Shown here: positions 24,812 to 33,093 of the stretch, one piece after another
Layout of the letters: each line of letters opens with the position of its first letter
Numbering within the stretch: the stretch's first letter is position 1
Assembly: GCF_015694525.1 (NCBI RefSeq)
Contig: NZ_JADQDM010000018.1
Location: 1 to 64,000 of the forward strand
Reading direction: 5' to 3'
DNA: 64,000 nt
Source of the DNA: Hymenobacter ruricola
GTDB taxonomy: Bacteria > Bacteroidota > Bacteroidia > Cytophagales > Hymenobacteraceae
Made by a program: the position numbers and the translations under genes
The notes under the pieces: generated by a model
Told to the model about the DNA's origin: nothing
Seen by the model: the letters and a program-made list of their open reading frames with translations, nothing else
Database searches by the model: none

Positions 24812-26254
24812 CTACAGCTTCACGCACACGTTCTGGGCCTCGGTGAAAAACCGCAGCGCTTCCAGGCCGCCTTCGCGGCCCACGCCGGAGTTTTTCATGC
24901 CGCCGAAAGGCGTGCGCAGGTCGCGGTGCAGCCAAGTATTCACCCACACGATGCCCGAGTGCAGCTGGTGGCTCACGCGGTGGGCGCGTTGCAGGTCGCG
25001 CGTCCAGAGGGTGGCCGAGAGGCCGTAATCGGTGCTGTTGGCCCAGGCCAGGGCTTCCTCTTCGGTGTCGAAGGGCGTGAGGGTGACGACAGGGCCGAAG
25101 ATTTCTTCCTGGTTGGTGCGGCAGTCGAAGGGCAGGTTTTCAAACACCGTGGGCTCCAGGAAGTAGCCGTCGGCACAGCGGCCGGGCACGGTGGCGCGGT
25201 GGCCGCCGGCCAGCAGCACGCCGCCTTCCTCGTGGGCCAGCCGGATGTAGTCCAGCACTTTGTTCAGGTGCGCTTCGCTCACGAGGGCGCCTTGCTTGGT
25301 GTCGGCTTCCAGCGGGTCGCCGATTTTCTGCGCCTCCAGCTGCTTCAGAAACTCGGTTTTAAACGCCTCGTAGATGGGCCGCTCGATGAAAATGCGGGAG
25401 CCGCAGAGGCAAATCTGGCCCTGGTTGGCGAAGCTGCTGCGGACGCTGGTGGCCACGGCGGCGGCCAGGTCGCAGTCGGCGAAGATGAGGTTCGGGTTTT
25501 TGCCGCCCAGCTCCAAGCTGAGCTTTTTGAACATTGGCGCGGCGGTGCGGGCCAGGTGCCGCCCGGTGGCGGTGCCCCCCGTGAAGCTGATGGCCTTGAT
25601 GCCCGGATGCTCCACGATGGCCTGCCCGCAGTTCGGCCCGTTGCCGTGCACGATGTTGAGCACGCCGGCCGGCAAGCCCGCTTCCATGCACAGCTCGCTC
25701 AGGAAAAAGGCGGTGGCCGGCGTGATTTCCGAGGGCTTGGCCACTACGCAGCAGCCCACGGCCAGGGCCGGCGCTATTTTCCAGGTGAAGAGGTAGAGTG
25801 GCAGGTTCCAGGGCGAGATGCAGCCCACCACGCCCACGGGGTGGCGCACGGTGTAGTTCACGGCCACGCCTTCCTGCACGTGGGCCTCGGTGGCAAAGTG
25901 CTGGGCGGCCGTGCCAAAGAAGTGGAAGTTGCTGGCCGCGCGCGGGATGTCCATCACGCGGGCCAGGGCCAGGGGCTTGCCATTGTCCTGGCTTTCGGCG
26001 CGGGCCAGACGCTCCAGGTTGGCGTCGATGAGGTCGGCAACTTTGACCAGCAGGCGGCCGCGCTCCTCGGCCGGCAAGGCGCGCCAGGCGGGCAGGGCGG
26101 CTTCGGCGGCGGCCACGGCGGCGGCCACGTCTTCGGGGCCGGAATCCGGAATCTGGCCGTACACCTGCCCGGTGGCGGGCTCGATGTTGTCGAGAAAACG
26201 GCCGGCCCGGGGCGGCACCAGCTGGCCATTAACGTAATTGAGCAGGCGGAGCAT
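24812..26254 (-). CDS. Aldehyde dehydrogenase, 2-aminomuconate-semialdehyde dehydrogenase-like (ALDH8A1 type)
   Basis: The NAD-dependent enzyme likely oxidises 2-aminomuconic semialdehyde to 2-aminomuconate in kynurenine catabolism. The 480 residues have the ALDH core: Asn150 in ISPWNLPLYL, Glu248 in SLELGGKNPNLIF and Cys282 in NQGQICLCGSRIF. FGGMKNSGVGREGG lies near the C-terminus. ALARVMDIPRAASNF, YTVRHPVGVVG and RSSFANQGQICLC are closer to the ALDH8A1/2-hydroxymuconic semialdehyde group than to general ALDHs. The kynurenine genes at 44.6-52.8 kb support this. It lies 10 nt downstream of a GT-C gene, so the transcript mixes two functions. The start is ATG 26254. Confidence 0.88.
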   Translation of the reverse strand: MLRLLNYVNGQLVPPRAGRFLDNIEPATGQVYGQIPDSGPEDVAAAVAAAEAALPAWRALPAEERGRLLVKVADLIDANLERLARAESQDNGKPLALARVMDIPRAASNFHFFGTAAQHFATEAHVQEGVAVNYTVRHPVGVVGCISPWNLPLYLFTWKIAPALAVGCCVVAKPSEITPATAFFLSELCMEAGLPAGVLNIVHGNGPNCGQAIVEHPGIKAISFTGGTATGRHLARTAAPMFKKLSLELGGKNPNLIFADCDLAAAVATSVRSSFANQGQICLCGSRIFIERPIYEAFKTEFLKQLEAQKIGDPLEADTKQGALVSEAHLNKVLDYIRLAHEEGGVLLAGGHRATVPGRCADGYFLEPTVFENLPFDCRTNQEEIFGPVVTLTPFDTEEEALAWANSTDYGLSATLWTRDLQRAHRVSHQLHSGIVWVNTWLHRDLRTPFGGMKNSGVGREGGLEALRFFTEAQNVCVKL

Positions 26255-26264
26255 GGCGGTTGGT

Positions 26265-27608
26265 TTAATCGTTGAGCCGGCGCTCCGGCAGGTCAGTCGG
26301 GGCCAGCGCGAGGGGTAGGGCAACGGGGTTCCGGCTAAAGTTTTGCCGAATGAGCAGCCATTCCTGCCGCCACTGGGTGAGGCGGTAAAGCTTTACGAAG
26401 CCCAGCACCATGGCCACCGCAAACAAGCCGGCTACGAAGAGCGGGTCGAACACCAGCACCGAGTACTTGCGCAGTTTCAGAAACTGGAGCACGCTTTCCA
26501 GATTGAGAACATAAGCTACCGACGTCAGCACGTAGGGCAGGTAGTCACGCTTCAAAAAGGCGTAGGCGGCTAAGAACAGCATGGCGGCATGCCAGTACCG
26601 TTCGTGCATCTGGGTGTTGAAGAACGCAAAGCAGAGGGGAATCAGCCCGCAGCTGAGCAGGACAATGGAGAAGTCATCCGGGTTAGACTCGCTGGCGGCC
26701 GGCGCAACGGGCGGGCGACGCAGCTTGCGAAGCGACAGCACCAGCAACGGAAACAGGGCGAGCGCCGATGCCAAAAAAAACAGCAGCAAGCCCCAGGTGC
26801 GGTACATAAGCCCGGCGTATAGGCCGGTATCGGCCACGCCCACGGGGTCCGGGTCGGGGGCGAGGGCGTACCAAAAATTGAACGCATTCATGGAGAGCAC
26901 CGGATATGTGTTGGCCGCGCCCAGATTGAATTTGATAATCTGGGGCAGGTAATTTTCGTCGCTCCACCAAATGAAGGGCGCCAGGATGAGCGTGGCCAAC
27001 ACGGCGCTGGCCCCGACGGCCAGCCCCAGTCGTTGGGGCCGCTGCCACCACAGCGGCGCCCACAGCAGCAGCAGGGGCGGCATGAAAATGATGGCCTGGG
27101 TTTTGGCCGACAACGCCAGCACGAAAAACAAAGCACTGGCCACGGCGCGCTGCCGCACGGCCAGCACCACGGCCCCGAACACAAAGAAGGTGTAAATGGC
27201 ATCGACTTGCGCCCACACCAGGGTGTTGTAGAGGTAGCCCAAGTTCAGCAGCAGCAGCAGGACCAGCCCAAACCGACGCTCGCGCTCGCGCACCAGCGAA
27301 GCCGCCCAGAACGCCCCCGCAAAATCAAACACCAGCGTGTAGGCCTTCAGCCAGTGACTGTAGTAAATGAGTTTTTCCACGTCGCCCATCAGCCAGCCAT
27401 TGAACCACAGGATGTAATGGTAGAACGGATTGTAGTTGTTACCGGGCGACTGGTACACGTTGCCCAGCCCGTGGTAGAAAATGTCTTTAGACCAAGCCAC
27501 CCAAAAGCTCATGTCGCTTTCGTGCGCAGCGTGGGGCACCAGCAGCAGCAGCAGCGTGAAGAGCAGAAACGTGTAGGTGAGTTGCCGACGTAGCGAGAGG
27601 GTGCCCAT
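26265..27608 (-). CDS. GT-C-type membrane glycosyltransferase (447 aa)
   Basis: The product is a polytopic membrane protein with about ten hydrophobic segments. Acidic residues lie in the first extracytoplasmic loop (HESDMSFWVAWSKD), and a later loop has NTQMHERYWHAA. The HERY-type motif after an aromatic-rich loop is typical of GT-C enzymes that use polyprenyl-phosphate sugars on the periplasmic side. No closer family can be assigned by eye. ATG 27608 is used because codons upstream are Pro/Ser-rich. It follows the GT2 gene by 64 nt and precedes the dehydrogenase by 10 nt on the same strand. A polyprenyl-phosphate sugar made by that GT2 is a plausible donor. Confidence 0.82.
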   Translation of the reverse strand: MGTLSLRRQLTYTFLLFTLLLLLVPHAAHESDMSFWVAWSKDIFYHGLGNVYQSPGNNYNPFYHYILWFNGWLMGDVEKLIYYSHWLKAYTLVFDFAGAFWAASLVRERERRFGLVLLLLLNLGYLYNTLVWAQVDAIYTFFVFGAVVLAVRQRAVASALFFVLALSAKTQAIIFMPPLLLLWAPLWWQRPQRLGLAVGASAVLATLILAPFIWWSDENYLPQIIKFNLGAANTYPVLSMNAFNFWYALAPDPDPVGVADTGLYAGLMYRTWGLLLFFLASALALFPLLVLSLRKLRRPPVAPAASESNPDDFSIVLLSCGLIPLCFAFFNTQMHERYWHAAMLFLAAYAFLKRDYLPYVLTSVAYVLNLESVLQFLKLRKYSVLVFDPLFVAGLFAVAMVLGFVKLYRLTQWRQEWLLIRQNFSRNPVALPLALAPTDLPERRLND

Positions 27609-27672
27609 GCGTGAAGTGAAAAGCGAGCCGAGGGGTGGCGTGCAGCCGGCGGGCGCGCAGGGAAATGAAAAG

Positions 27673-28629
27673 CTAGAAGGGTTCTGGGCCGGGCGCGGGC
27701 GCCGGGAGGTCCGATTCGGCGATGATGTAAAGCGGGCGCTGGCGCACGTTGGCACTGAGGCGGGCCACGTACTCACCAATGACCCCCAACGCGATGAGTT
27801 GCACCCCGCCCAAGAACAGGATGCTCATCATCAGCGAGGCCCAGCCCGGCTCGTAGTCGTGCCACACCAAGCGAGAATACAGCGTGTAGAGCATCAGCAA
27901 AAAGGCCACGCCCGACACGGTGAAGCCCATGAGCGTGGCGGCCTTGAGCGGCGCGTCCGAAAAGCTCGTGATGCCGTCGAGGGCGAAGCTGAGCATTTTG
28001 CGGTAGGTGTAGCCGGTTTGGCCGCCAGCCCGCTCGGCCCGGTCGTACTCCAAGAACGTTTGGCGAAAGCCCACCCAGGCTATCTGCCCGCGCAGAAACT
28101 TGTGCTGCTCGGGCATCTGGCGCAGGGTGCGCACCACCCGCCGCGAAATAATGCGAAAATCGCCGGTATCCACTGGAATCGATACGTGGGTGATGCGGGC
28201 CAGCAAGCGATAAAACACTTTGGCAGTCAGCTTTTTCGCGTAGCTTTCACCCTGCCGCGAGCGGCGCTTGGCGTACACCACGTCGTATCCTTGCCCCAGT
28301 TTGGCGTAAAGGTCCGTGATGAGTTCGGGCGGGTCCTGCAGGTCGGCGTCGATGATGACCACGGCTCCGCCCTGCGAGTGGTCGAGCCCGGCTGTGACCG
28401 CAATCTGGTGGCCAAAATTGCGGCTGAAGTCCAAGTAGTGCACTCGCAGGTCGCGGGCGGCCAGCGCCTTCAGCATCGGCAGGGACCGGTCGCGCGAGCC
28501 ATCGTTGACGAAAATCAGCTCAAACCCATTGGCCAAAACCATAGGCTCCAGCACGCTGAGCAGGCGCCGGTACAACTCGTCAATGTTGGTTTCCTCGTTG
28601 TAGATGGGAATGATGACGGACAAGTCCAC
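27673..28629 (-). CDS. GT2 polyprenyl-phosphate glycosyltransferase with C-terminal TM segments (GtrB/ArnC-like)
   Basis: The 318-residue protein opens with the GT-A core LSVIIPIYNEETNIDEL, then FVNDGSRDRS, NFGHQIAVTAGLDHSQG and the metal-binding VIIDADLQDPPELI. After GDFRIISRRV and KFLRGQIAWVG it has two C-terminal membrane segments (about residues 230-255 and 268-290). This layout is that of GtrB/ArnC-type enzymes that transfer a sugar from a nucleotide sugar to undecaprenyl phosphate. It sits upstream of a GT-C gene that could use the lipid-linked sugar, and 37 nt downstream of a methyltransferase gene. The sugar is not predictable. Confidence 0.92.
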   Translation of the reverse strand: MDLSVIIPIYNEETNIDELYRRLLSVLEPMVLANGFELIFVNDGSRDRSLPMLKALAARDLRVHYLDFSRNFGHQIAVTAGLDHSQGGAVVIIDADLQDPPELITDLYAKLGQGYDVVYAKRRSRQGESYAKKLTAKVFYRLLARITHVSIPVDTGDFRIISRRVVRTLRQMPEQHKFLRGQIAWVGFRQTFLEYDRAERAGGQTGYTYRKMLSFALDGITSFSDAPLKAATLMGFTVSGVAFLLMLYTLYSRLVWHDYEPGWASLMMSILFLGGVQLIALGVIGEYVARLSANVRQRPLYIIAESDLPAPAPGPEPF

Positions 28630-28666
28630 GTGGGCTATAAAAAACTAAAAGGTGAAATTTTAAAAC

Positions 28667-29425
28667 TCAGGCTGGTTTTTGGGCCAGGGCAAACACGCTC
28701 ACGCCCAGCGGCAGGTTGAAGAGGCGCAGCAAGCGGTTTTCGATTTTCATCCACCACAACAGCAGGCTGTTAGCCGGTCCCACGAGGTGGCGCAGGTCAC
28801 CGGTGGAGCGCGGGTTTATTCCCTTCGAAACCGGTCCCGACGTCAACCGACGCCCGAGCCGCAGCGTTGCCGCCGGAAAATAGAGGGCTGCGTTCCAGAA
28901 CGAACTGCGCTGGATGTGCAGGCTGGCCCGTTGCAGGGCGTCCACCAAGCCTTGGCGGGAATAGCGGCGGAAATGGTGGTTCATCACGTCGTGCTCGCTC
29001 CAGAGGTGGGCATGGGCCGGCACAAACACCAGGAGCCGCCCGCCGGGCTTCAGCACACGGGCCCACTCGCGCAAGGTGCCGGTTTCGTCCTCGATGTGTT
29101 CGAGCACGTCGGACGCAACAACCAAATCAAAGTGCCGGTCGGCAAATTCAAGGGCGGCGCCGTCCATCACCGCGGCGTTGGCCACGCCGCGGGCGCGGGC
29201 CAGTTCAATGGCCGGCTCGCTCACGTCGATGCCCGTCACGTCGGTGTAGCCGGCGGCACGCAGGCGCTGCATCAGGGGGCCGCCCGAGCAGCCGATTTCC
29301 AGAATGGCGGCCGTGCGGGGCAGCTGCAAGCCGGCGATGAGGTCGTACACCGCGTCGCGGCGGCTGGCAAACCACCAATGTTCTTCTTCGAGTTGGTGGT
29401 ATTTGGCTTCGTAAGTCAGGTCCAT
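28667..29425 (-). CDS. SAM-dependent methyltransferase (class I, 252 aa)
   Basis: The protein carries an N-terminal helix with EEEHWWFASRRDAV, then motif I ILEIGCSGGPLMQRL, DVTGIDVSEPAIELAR and FDLVVASDVLEHIEDE. VLKPGGRLLVFVPAHAHLWS follows. This pattern is common among methyltransferases in glycan clusters. The last 80 residues include hydrophobic, aromatic-rich segments that may associate with the membrane. The ATG at 29425 is 6 nt after a perfect -7 box, so codons upstream of it are excluded. It heads an apparent unit of five minus-strand genes that ends at 24453. The substrate could be a lipid carrier or sugar; this is inference. Confidence 0.87.
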   Translation of the reverse strand: MDLTYEAKYHQLEEEHWWFASRRDAVYDLIAGLQLPRTAAILEIGCSGGPLMQRLRAAGYTDVTGIDVSEPAIELARARGVANAAVMDGAALEFADRHFDLVVASDVLEHIEDETGTLREWARVLKPGGRLLVFVPAHAHLWSEHDVMNHHFRRYSRQGLVDALQRASLHIQRSSFWNAALYFPAATLRLGRRLTSGPVSKGINPRSTGDLRHLVGPANSLLLWWMKIENRLLRLFNLPLGVSVFALAQKPA

Positions 29426-29431
29426 GCCGAG

Positions 29432-29439
29432 CAAAAGTA
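29432..29439 (-). promoter_or_regulatory. -7 box (TACTTTTG) of the methyltransferase gene
   Basis: TACTTTTG on the minus strand is a perfect TAnnTTTG match and ends 6 nt before the ATG at 29425. As with rsmI, this spacing implies a leaderless or almost leaderless transcript. No TTG lies at the expected -33 distance. Confidence 0.5.
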
Positions 29440-29570
29440 CGGCACGAAGTCGTCGTCGCCGCCGGGCCGAAACGCTGGCTTGGCTTCGTGCTTTTTTCCC
29501 GATGCGAGTGGGCTGCCCGCATCGCCCGCCCTGCGCCAAGGAAGTAGCGCCGGGCCGTGGCACCAGGGCC

Positions 29571-31880
29571 TCAAGGCCTCAGCGAATACGTGTTTTTGAC
29601 CAACCGCCGCCGGGCGCCCGTGCCGATGTAGTAATACACGTCGGTATTAACAGGGCGAATGAGCAAGTCGTCGGCCAGCAGGTCGTGGTTTTGATACAGC
29701 ACTTCGATGCGTTGCACGCCGGGCTGCACCCGAAACGGCACCACGATGCGCACCCAGTCGCCCATCACCTCGGTGGCCTTGCGGCTGTCCACCACCGATT
29801 CCGCGGTGCCGCCGTCGGCGTAATGGGAAACGACCCGCATGTTGCCGAAGCCGTAGTCGGTTTTGCCATTTATCCACACCGAGGCTTCGTAGCGGCCCGT
29901 GTCGGCCGGGGCCGGCACGGGCCCGTCGTAGAGGGTTGAAAATTTATCCTGTGGCTCATAGAAGGCCCCGGCGCCCAAGCGGCCGCGCCGGTCCGCGGCC
30001 TGAGCGAAGTCCTGCACCAGCACGCCGGCGGCCGTGGTTGTGAAGAGCCCGCCCGGCCGCGGCTTGAGGGTCGGCAACAGCGAGTCGGCCTTTGCCTGTT
30101 CCCGGGGCAAGTCGGTGGCGGCCAGGGCGGCCAGCGGCAATTCGTAGAGGGAGGCTTCGGGGGTTTGCACCAGCAGGTGGGCCAGGCCCACGAGCCGCTG
30201 CTCGGCGTCGGACAGGATATCGGGCGTCACAAGCAGCAGCAGGGGCTTGTTGTTGGGGAAATGCGCCAGCAGTTCCCTGGGCACCAAGGGGCTGCTAAAC
30301 AACTGGATGTGCTGCATGGCCTCCCCCACCGAAGAGCGGGGAATGTGGTTGGCCAACAGCGGCAACCCGCTGATGGCGGAGGCTTTATAGGCCTGAAAAA
30401 TGGAATTGCCGCTCCCGGCCTGGTCAAATTTGTCGGTGCCCATGTTGTAGTACGGCACGGGCAAAATGGCTTGGAATTCGGAAAAGCCGCGGTTTTTCCA
30501 CGTCAGTTGCGAAACCGGGCTGGAGCTGGGGTCCAGAAAGTCGTTGGCGCCGGTGTTGGCCATCACCCTTGTGGCTTCGGTGGACACTTGCAGCCACGCC
30601 TCGGCGCCCCAGAACAACAGCACCGGCAGCCCCACCCACGCCAGCGCGCCCAGCCGCCGCCGGCGCAGGTACCGCCACAGCCGGTAAAGGCAATACGCCG
30701 TGTAGGTAGTGGCCACGTAATAAAAAGGCCAGGCGAAGCGCCCCAGCGACCGAAACTGTTTCACTTGCCCGGCGTGCTCGGTGAGCCACTCGAAGCCGTG
30801 CCACTTAAAGGGCACGCCAAAAGAGAAAATCAGCAGCAGGGAAGCAGCCCACAGCCCGGTGCGCAAATGCAGCGGCGCCGCCGGCCGGCCCAGGCGGCGC
30901 CACCGGCGGCGCGCCAGCACCGCCGCCGTGCCCAAAAGGCAAGAGGCCGCCAAGGTGACCGTGCTGACCAGGCCGACGTAAGAAAAGCCTTCCGAGCTGG
31001 CGGGCTCGTCGCCGGGCCACTGCGCCTGCCACCAGTCGTAGACGGGGCCCATCACCGGGGTGAACACCGTGCCGGGCGTGGCCACGAACACCAGCAGGCC
31101 GTAGGGGTTGGGCGGCCGGTCGGTCACGTGGTCGGTGGCCCAGAGGTAGCCGCGGAACAGGAGCAGCGGCAGCGCCGCCGTCAGCGCCAGGCGCAGCAGC
31201 CACCGCCGCAGGCGGGGCTGCTGCCAGGCCAGCACCAGCACGTGCCCCAGCAAAAACGCGCAGCCCACCGCTAAGAAATACGGCATCACGGCCCCAATCA
31301 GCAGAATGCTGACGGTGAACACAATGTACCAGCGCCACCGGCCCGGCGCCTCCTGCATCCGGATGATGCAGTACCACAGCCACGGCACAAACCACGCGTA
31401 GCTAAGCATCAGGTGCCCGTCGAGGCGCAGTACCTGGGGCGACATGAACCCGATAATCAGGGCCAGCAGCCCGGCGTAGAGCACGGGCAGGCGGGTGCGC
31501 CGCAGCACCGCATATAGCACCACCGGCGTAATCACCAGGGAGCTCAGGCCCAGCAGGTTGAGAATGGCCACCGAGTACCGCCCGGCTGGCACACCGTGCC
31601 GGTGCAAGAAGCCCATGATGGTGGCAAGCAGCGGCTGCAGGTTGGGGTAATTGAAATGCTCGCCGTAAGGGTAGTTCATGCCCGTGAAGCGCAGGCCCAT
31701 GTCATGCATCACGTAGAAGGCCGTGACGTAATAGCTCTGCAGCATGTCGCCGCTCGGGTTGAAATAAAAGTCGTTGGGATTAGCCAGTACGGGGCCGAAC
31801 AGCACCGCCGTCAGCGCCAGGGCCGCCAGGGCCACGCCGCCCATGCCCAGCCAGTGCAGCTTGCGGAAAGATGAACTCAT
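29571..31880 (-). CDS. Large GT-C-like membrane protein with extracytoplasmic C-terminal domain (769 aa)
   Basis: From ATG 31880 the product starts with a TM helix and an acidic loop (NPNDFYFNPSGDMLQSYY). About eleven more TM segments follow, up to residue 440. A long extracytoplasmic region of about 320 residues comes next. The last 120 residues (from about GAFYEPQDKFSTLYDG to LIRPVNTDVYY) look like a jelly-roll/CBM-like beta domain similar in layout to the lipoproteins at 34951 and 35471. A polyprenyl-sugar-dependent transferase or YfhO-like protein are both possible. It is transcribed alone, 145 nt upstream of the methyltransferase unit, and divergent from the GT2 at 32225. Confidence 0.78.
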   Translation of the reverse strand: MSSSFRKLHWLGMGGVALAALALTAVLFGPVLANPNDFYFNPSGDMLQSYYVTAFYVMHDMGLRFTGMNYPYGEHFNYPNLQPLLATIMGFLHRHGVPAGRYSVAILNLLGLSSLVITPVVLYAVLRRTRLPVLYAGLLALIIGFMSPQVLRLDGHLMLSYAWFVPWLWYCIIRMQEAPGRWRWYIVFTVSILLIGAVMPYFLAVGCAFLLGHVLVLAWQQPRLRRWLLRLALTAALPLLLFRGYLWATDHVTDRPPNPYGLLVFVATPGTVFTPVMGPVYDWWQAQWPGDEPASSEGFSYVGLVSTVTLAASCLLGTAAVLARRRWRRLGRPAAPLHLRTGLWAASLLLIFSFGVPFKWHGFEWLTEHAGQVKQFRSLGRFAWPFYYVATTYTAYCLYRLWRYLRRRRLGALAWVGLPVLLFWGAEAWLQVSTEATRVMANTGANDFLDPSSSPVSQLTWKNRGFSEFQAILPVPYYNMGTDKFDQAGSGNSIFQAYKASAISGLPLLANHIPRSSVGEAMQHIQLFSSPLVPRELLAHFPNNKPLLLLVTPDILSDAEQRLVGLAHLLVQTPEASLYELPLAALAATDLPREQAKADSLLPTLKPRPGGLFTTTAAGVLVQDFAQAADRRGRLGAGAFYEPQDKFSTLYDGPVPAPADTGRYEASVWINGKTDYGFGNMRVVSHYADGGTAESVVDSRKATEVMGDWVRIVVPFRVQPGVQRIEVLYQNHDLLADDLLIRPVNTDVYYYIGTGARRRLVKNTYSLRP

Positions 31881-32224
31881 GCAAAAAAGGGAAAGAAAGC
31901 TCCTTTGAATTAAAGCAAGGCCGGTGGGCCGTGGGGTGAGCGGCGGCTGGCGGCGGCGCAGCCACCGCCCTGAGCGGCGCAAAAAGCGCACCGCTTGGCA
32001 GCAAGCCCAGTGTTTCGGTTTTCGCAGCGTTCAAAATTAGGGCTGAATTGGCAAGTAGACACTTCGGGCAAGGCCACTAGGCCCCAAACCAGGTTTAAAT
32101 CCTTGTGTCATTCCCAATTCTGGGCATATTGCGCGGTTCGGCCTTTCCGAAGTTCCAGACGCCGAAAGCCCGCCGTAGCTTTGTTGTGTGGTGGGCTCTG
32201 TCGGCTACGCCTTTATTCTCGTTT
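31881..32224. other. 344-nt divergent intergenic region
   Basis: No coding capacity is supported here. The region separates the minus-strand membrane protein (start 31880) from the plus-strand GT2 (start 32225). It holds a perfect plus-strand -7 box at 32176-32183 and, on the minus strand, TAATTTTG (plus 32032-32039). It has lower GC than the flanking genes. Confidence 0.6.
32176..32183 (+). promoter_or_regulatory. -7 box (TAGCTTTG) of the ALG5-like GT2 gene
   Basis: TAGCTTTG is a perfect TAnnTTTG match 41 nt before the ATG at 32225. The -33 region does not show a clear TTG. The implied leader is about 35 nt. Confidence 0.5.
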
Positions 32225-33025
32225 ATGGCCGTTCCTCTCCTTTCCCTTATCGTCCCAGCTTATAACGAAGCCACGCGGTTGGGCAATACCATTGAGCAAG
32301 CGCTGGCTTATTTGCAGGCGCAGCCTTACCGCAGCGAAGTCATTGTCGTCAACGACGGGTCGACCGACAACACCACCCAGGTGGCCGAGGCCGTTTTTGC
32401 GGCGCAGGCGGGCCGCATTGCCACGCGGCTGCTGAGCTACCAGCCCAACCGGGGCAAAGGCTACGCCGTGCGCCAGGGCCTGCTAGCCGCCCAGGGCCAG
32501 GTGGCCTTGTTTTCAGACGCCGACTTATCGACGCCGATTGACGAGCTGCCGCAGTTGCTCAACCCCATTCTGGCGGGCCAGTTCGACATCGTTTTCGGTT
32601 CGCGGGCGCTCGACCCTAGCCTCGTTGGCACGCACCAGCCGTGGTTGCGGGAGCAAAGCGGCCGGTTTTTCAACCTGGTGATGCGGCTGGCGACCGGGCT
32701 GCCCTACGTCGACACGCAGTGTGGCTTCAAGGCGTTTCGGCTCGACGTGTGCCGCCCCATCGCGGAGGGGGCCATCCTGGACCGGTTTGGCTTCGATGTG
32801 GAACTCCTGTACCTGGCCTACAAGGCCGGCCTGCGCCTGCACGAGCAACCCGTGCGGTGGAACGACGCCGCGGGCAGCAAGGTGGGCGTGCTCGGTGGCC
32901 TCGATGGCTTCCGGGAATTGCACCAGCTCCGCCGCAGGGCGCGGCGCGGCCGCTACGACGACACCCTGCGGCGCACCCGGGAAGCCATGGCCAAGCCCGC
33001 GCCGCTGCTGCAACCGGAGCCGTAG
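32225..33025 (+). CDS. GT2 dolichyl-phosphate glucosyltransferase-like enzyme (ALG5 type)
   Basis: The 266-residue protein has the GT-A motifs LSLIVPAYNEATRLGNTI, VIVVNDGSTDNT, NRGKGYAVRQGLLAAQG and FSDADLSTPIDELPQLL. FDIVFGSRALDPSL, DTQCGFKAFR and ILDRFGFDVELLYLA follow. This ordered set is characteristic of dolichyl-phosphate beta-glucosyltransferase (ALG5) homologues. They load glucose or a similar sugar onto a polyprenyl phosphate at the cytosolic face. It has no C-terminal TM segments. Start ATG 32225 is preferred over 32105, which lies upstream of the promoter box. The gene is followed after 68 nt by a GT-C protein that could be the user. Confidence 0.9.
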   Translation: MAVPLLSLIVPAYNEATRLGNTIEQALAYLQAQPYRSEVIVVNDGSTDNTTQVAEAVFAAQAGRIATRLLSYQPNRGKGYAVRQGLLAAQGQVALFSDADLSTPIDELPQLLNPILAGQFDIVFGSRALDPSLVGTHQPWLREQSGRFFNLVMRLATGLPYVDTQCGFKAFRLDVCRPIAEGAILDRFGFDVELLYLAYKAGLRLHEQPVRWNDAAGSKVGVLGGLDGFRELHQLRRRARRGRYDDTLRRTREAMAKPAPLLQPEP

Positions 33026-33093
33026 GCCCGCCGCGCGGCCAGCGGAAAGCGGCCGCCGTCTGCCCCGTTTTTTCAACCTGACCCAACTGTCCC